This document shows, piece after piece, positions 61,894 to 64,000 of a stretch of 64,000 bases of DNA. The notes under the pieces were generated by a model. That model was not told the DNA's origin, ran no database searches, and was given only the letters and a program-made list of their open reading frames with translations. Positions within the stretch are counted from its first letter, which is position 1, and each line of letters starts with the position of its first letter. The translations under genes were made by a program, and so were the position numbers. This stretch comes from Anisakis pegreffii (taxonomy: Eukaryota; Nematoda; Chromadorea; Rhabditida; Anisakidae): contig JAPYMA010000083.1 of assembly GCA_035041965.1 (NCBI GenBank), forward strand, positions 1 through 64,000, in the 5' to 3' direction.

Positions 61894-64000
61894 TAGTAGT
61901 GATGATTCACAAGTGTATATGACAATAGGAATATCAAGAGCACACTATTAAAACTGCCCGTACCCTCAGGTTTGCCCAGCAACCCTATAATATCTTATTA
62001 TCATTGCATTCAGCAGATTCTCAGCATTCAGAGTATTACACATGTTGTCGACGGATTTTGCTTAGTTAAGCAGATATAGCTGATTTTCTGAGGACATATC
62101 AAACTGCTTCAGTCATCCTATAACACCGCCAATCTCTGCACATTTGATCACTTAAGCGTTATCAATGATATAGTTCTATTGGAATATCACGAGTACCAAC
62201 TTCAAACTACCCGTACCCTCAAGTTTGCCCAGTAACCCTATAATTTCTTGTTACCATCGCATTCAGCGGATTCTCAGCAATCAGAATATTATATATGTTG
62301 TCGACGGATTTTGCTTAGTTAAGGAGATATAGCTGATTTTCTGAGGACATATCAAACTGCTTCAGTCATCCTATAACACCGCCAATCTCTGCACATTTGA
62401 TCACTTAAGCGTGATCAATGATATAGTTCTATTGGAATATCACGAGTACCAACTTCAAACTACCCGAACCCTCAAGTTTGCCCAGTAACCCTATAATTTC
62501 TTGTTACCATCACATTCAGCGGATTCTCAGCAATCAGAATATTATATATGTTGTCGACGGATTTTGCTTAGTTAAGGAGATATAGCTGATTTTCTGAGGA
62601 CATATCAAACTGCTTCAGTCATCCTATAACACCGCCAATCTCTGCACATTTGATCACTTAAGCGTGATCAATGATATAGTTCTATTGGAATATCACGAGT
62701 ACCAACTTCAAACTACCCGAACCCTCAAGTTTGCCCAGTAACCCTATAATTTCTTGTTACCATCACATTCAGCGGATTCTCAGCAATCAGAATATTATAT
62801 ATGTTGTCGACGGATTTTGCTTAGTTAAGGAGATATAGCTGATTTTCTGAGGACATATCAAACTGCTTCAGTCATCCTATAACACCGCCAATCTCTGCAC
62901 ATTTGATCACTTAAGCGTGATCAATGATATAGTTCTATTGGAATATCACGAGTACCAACTTCAAACTACCCGAACCCTCAAGTTTGCCCAGTAACCCTAT
63001 AATTTCTTGTTACCATCACATTCAGCGGATTCTCAGCAATCAGAATATTATATATGTTGTCGACGGATTTTGCTTAGTTAAGGAGATATAGCTGATTTTC
63101 TGAGGACATATCAAACTGCTTCAGTCATCCTATAACACCGCCAATCTCTGCACATTTGATCACTTAAGCGTGATCAATGATATAGTTCTATTGGAATATC
63201 ACGAGTACCAACTTCAAACTACCCGAACCCTCAAGTTTGCCCAGTAACCCTATAATTTCTTGTTACCATCACATTCAGCGGATTCTCAGCAATCAGAATA
63301 TTATATATGTTGTCGACGGATTTTGCTTAGTTATGGAGATATAGCTGATTTTCTGAGGACATATCAAACTGCTTCAGTCATCCTATAACACCGCCAATCT
63401 CTGCACATTTGATCACTTAAGCGTGATCAATGATATAGTTCTATTGGAATATCACGAGTACCAACTTCAAACTACCCGAACCCTCAAGTTTGCCCAGTAA
63501 CCCTATAATTTCTTGTTACCATCACATTCAGCGGATTCTCAGCAATCAGAATATTATATATGTTGTCGACGGATTTTGCTTAGTTAAGGAGATATAGCTG
63601 ATTTTCTGAGGACATATCAAACTGCTTCAGTCATCCTATAACACCGCCAATCTCTGCACATTTGATCACTTAAGCGTGATCAATGATATAGTTCTATTGG
63701 AATATCACGAGTACCAACTTCAAACTACCCGAACCCTCAAGTTTGCCCAGTAACCCTATAATTTCTTGTTACCATCACATTCAGCGGATTCTCAGCAATC
63801 AGAATATTATATATGTTGTCGACGGATTTTGCTTAGTTATGGAGATATAGCTGATTTTCTGAGGACATATCAAACTGCTTCAGTCATCCTATAACACCGC
63901 CAATCTCTGCACATTTGATCACTTAAGCGTGATCAATGATATAGTTCTATTGGAATATCACGAGTACCAACTTCAAACTACCCGAACCCTCAAGTTTGCC
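61894..64000 (+). repeat. Satellite array with an exact 253-bp period
   Basis: At least 8.3 head-to-tail monomers reach the window edge. The SalI-type string GTCGACGG occurs at 62047, 62300, 62553, 62806, 63059, 63312, 63565 and 63818, always 253 apart. The first one to two monomers are diverged; the rest are near identical. Each monomer carries TTGATCAC-TTAAGC-GTGATCAA, a perfect 8-bp inverted repeat (imperfect in the edge unit). A/T alternation in TTA(A/T)GGAG over the last four units suggests a two-monomer (506-bp) higher-order repeat. No open frame is conserved. Confidence 0.97.

Noticed and set aside
61894..64000. CRISPR-like appearance of a regular repeat
   Set aside because: Monomers are contiguous 253-bp units without unique spacers, in a nematode genome with spliceosomal introns; it is satellite DNA.
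1..64000. tRNA, rRNA or other structured RNA genes
   Set aside because: GTTCGAA-type strings were looked at, but none sits in a cloverleaf-compatible context; no rRNA-like sequence was seen. A covariance-model scan would be decisive.

Overview
This window is nuclear DNA of a nematode, probably a chromadorean. The evidence is multi-exon genes whose introns mostly end in TTTCAG/TTGCAG, AT-rich spacers, and a nematode-type transthyretin-like secreted protein. It also has an FMRFamide-receptor-like GPCR and an invertebrate-type UDP-glycosyltransferase. The species cannot be named from the sequence. Gene density is low and several introns are long and repeat-laden. Most genes had to be rebuilt exon by exon: for all five main genes the reading phase closes across every junction and the spliced length is a multiple of three.

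Layout. (1) 247-7290, plus strand: a 16-exon SLC26 anion transporter (790 aa) with a C-terminal STAS domain; intron 12 carries a decayed tandem repeat. (2) 7.3-27.0 kb: a long gene-poor stretch with retrotransposon 3' ends, a nuclear-receptor-like exon, copies of the same repeat family, and several unassigned exon-like stretches. (3) 27042-33422, plus: a 7-exon rhodopsin-family peptide GPCR (481 aa). (4) 40353-35780, minus: a 9-exon UDP-glycosyltransferase (532 aa) with a foldback element in intron 7. (5) 46162-42386, minus: a 10-exon mitochondrial acetyl-CoA hydrolase/CoA-transferase (474 aa), acer-1-like. (6) 46-59 kb: mostly spacer with several non-autonomous elements. On the minus strand at 56701-56011 lie exons of a CBP/p300-type protein, with a clipped ZZ finger followed by a complete TAZ2 zinc-finger domain; no acetyltransferase domain was found. 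(7) 59549-61710, plus: a 3-exon transthyretin-like protein (145 aa) whose intron 2 carries another foldback copy. (8) About 61894 to the window end: a homogeneous satellite with an exact 253-bp period that runs off the edge.

The genes do not form a pathway; they look like ordinary neighbours. The most notable structure is the repeat biology. The 253-bp satellite is a young, homogenised expansion of a family also present as old, diverged copies in SLC26 intron 12 (opposite orientation) and at about 22.6-23.0 kb. A second family, a roughly 600-870-bp foldback element, has three copies, two of them inside introns. The CBP-type TAZ2 fragment is the most interesting gene-level find, because all twelve zinc ligands survive while the rest of the protein is absent or eroded.
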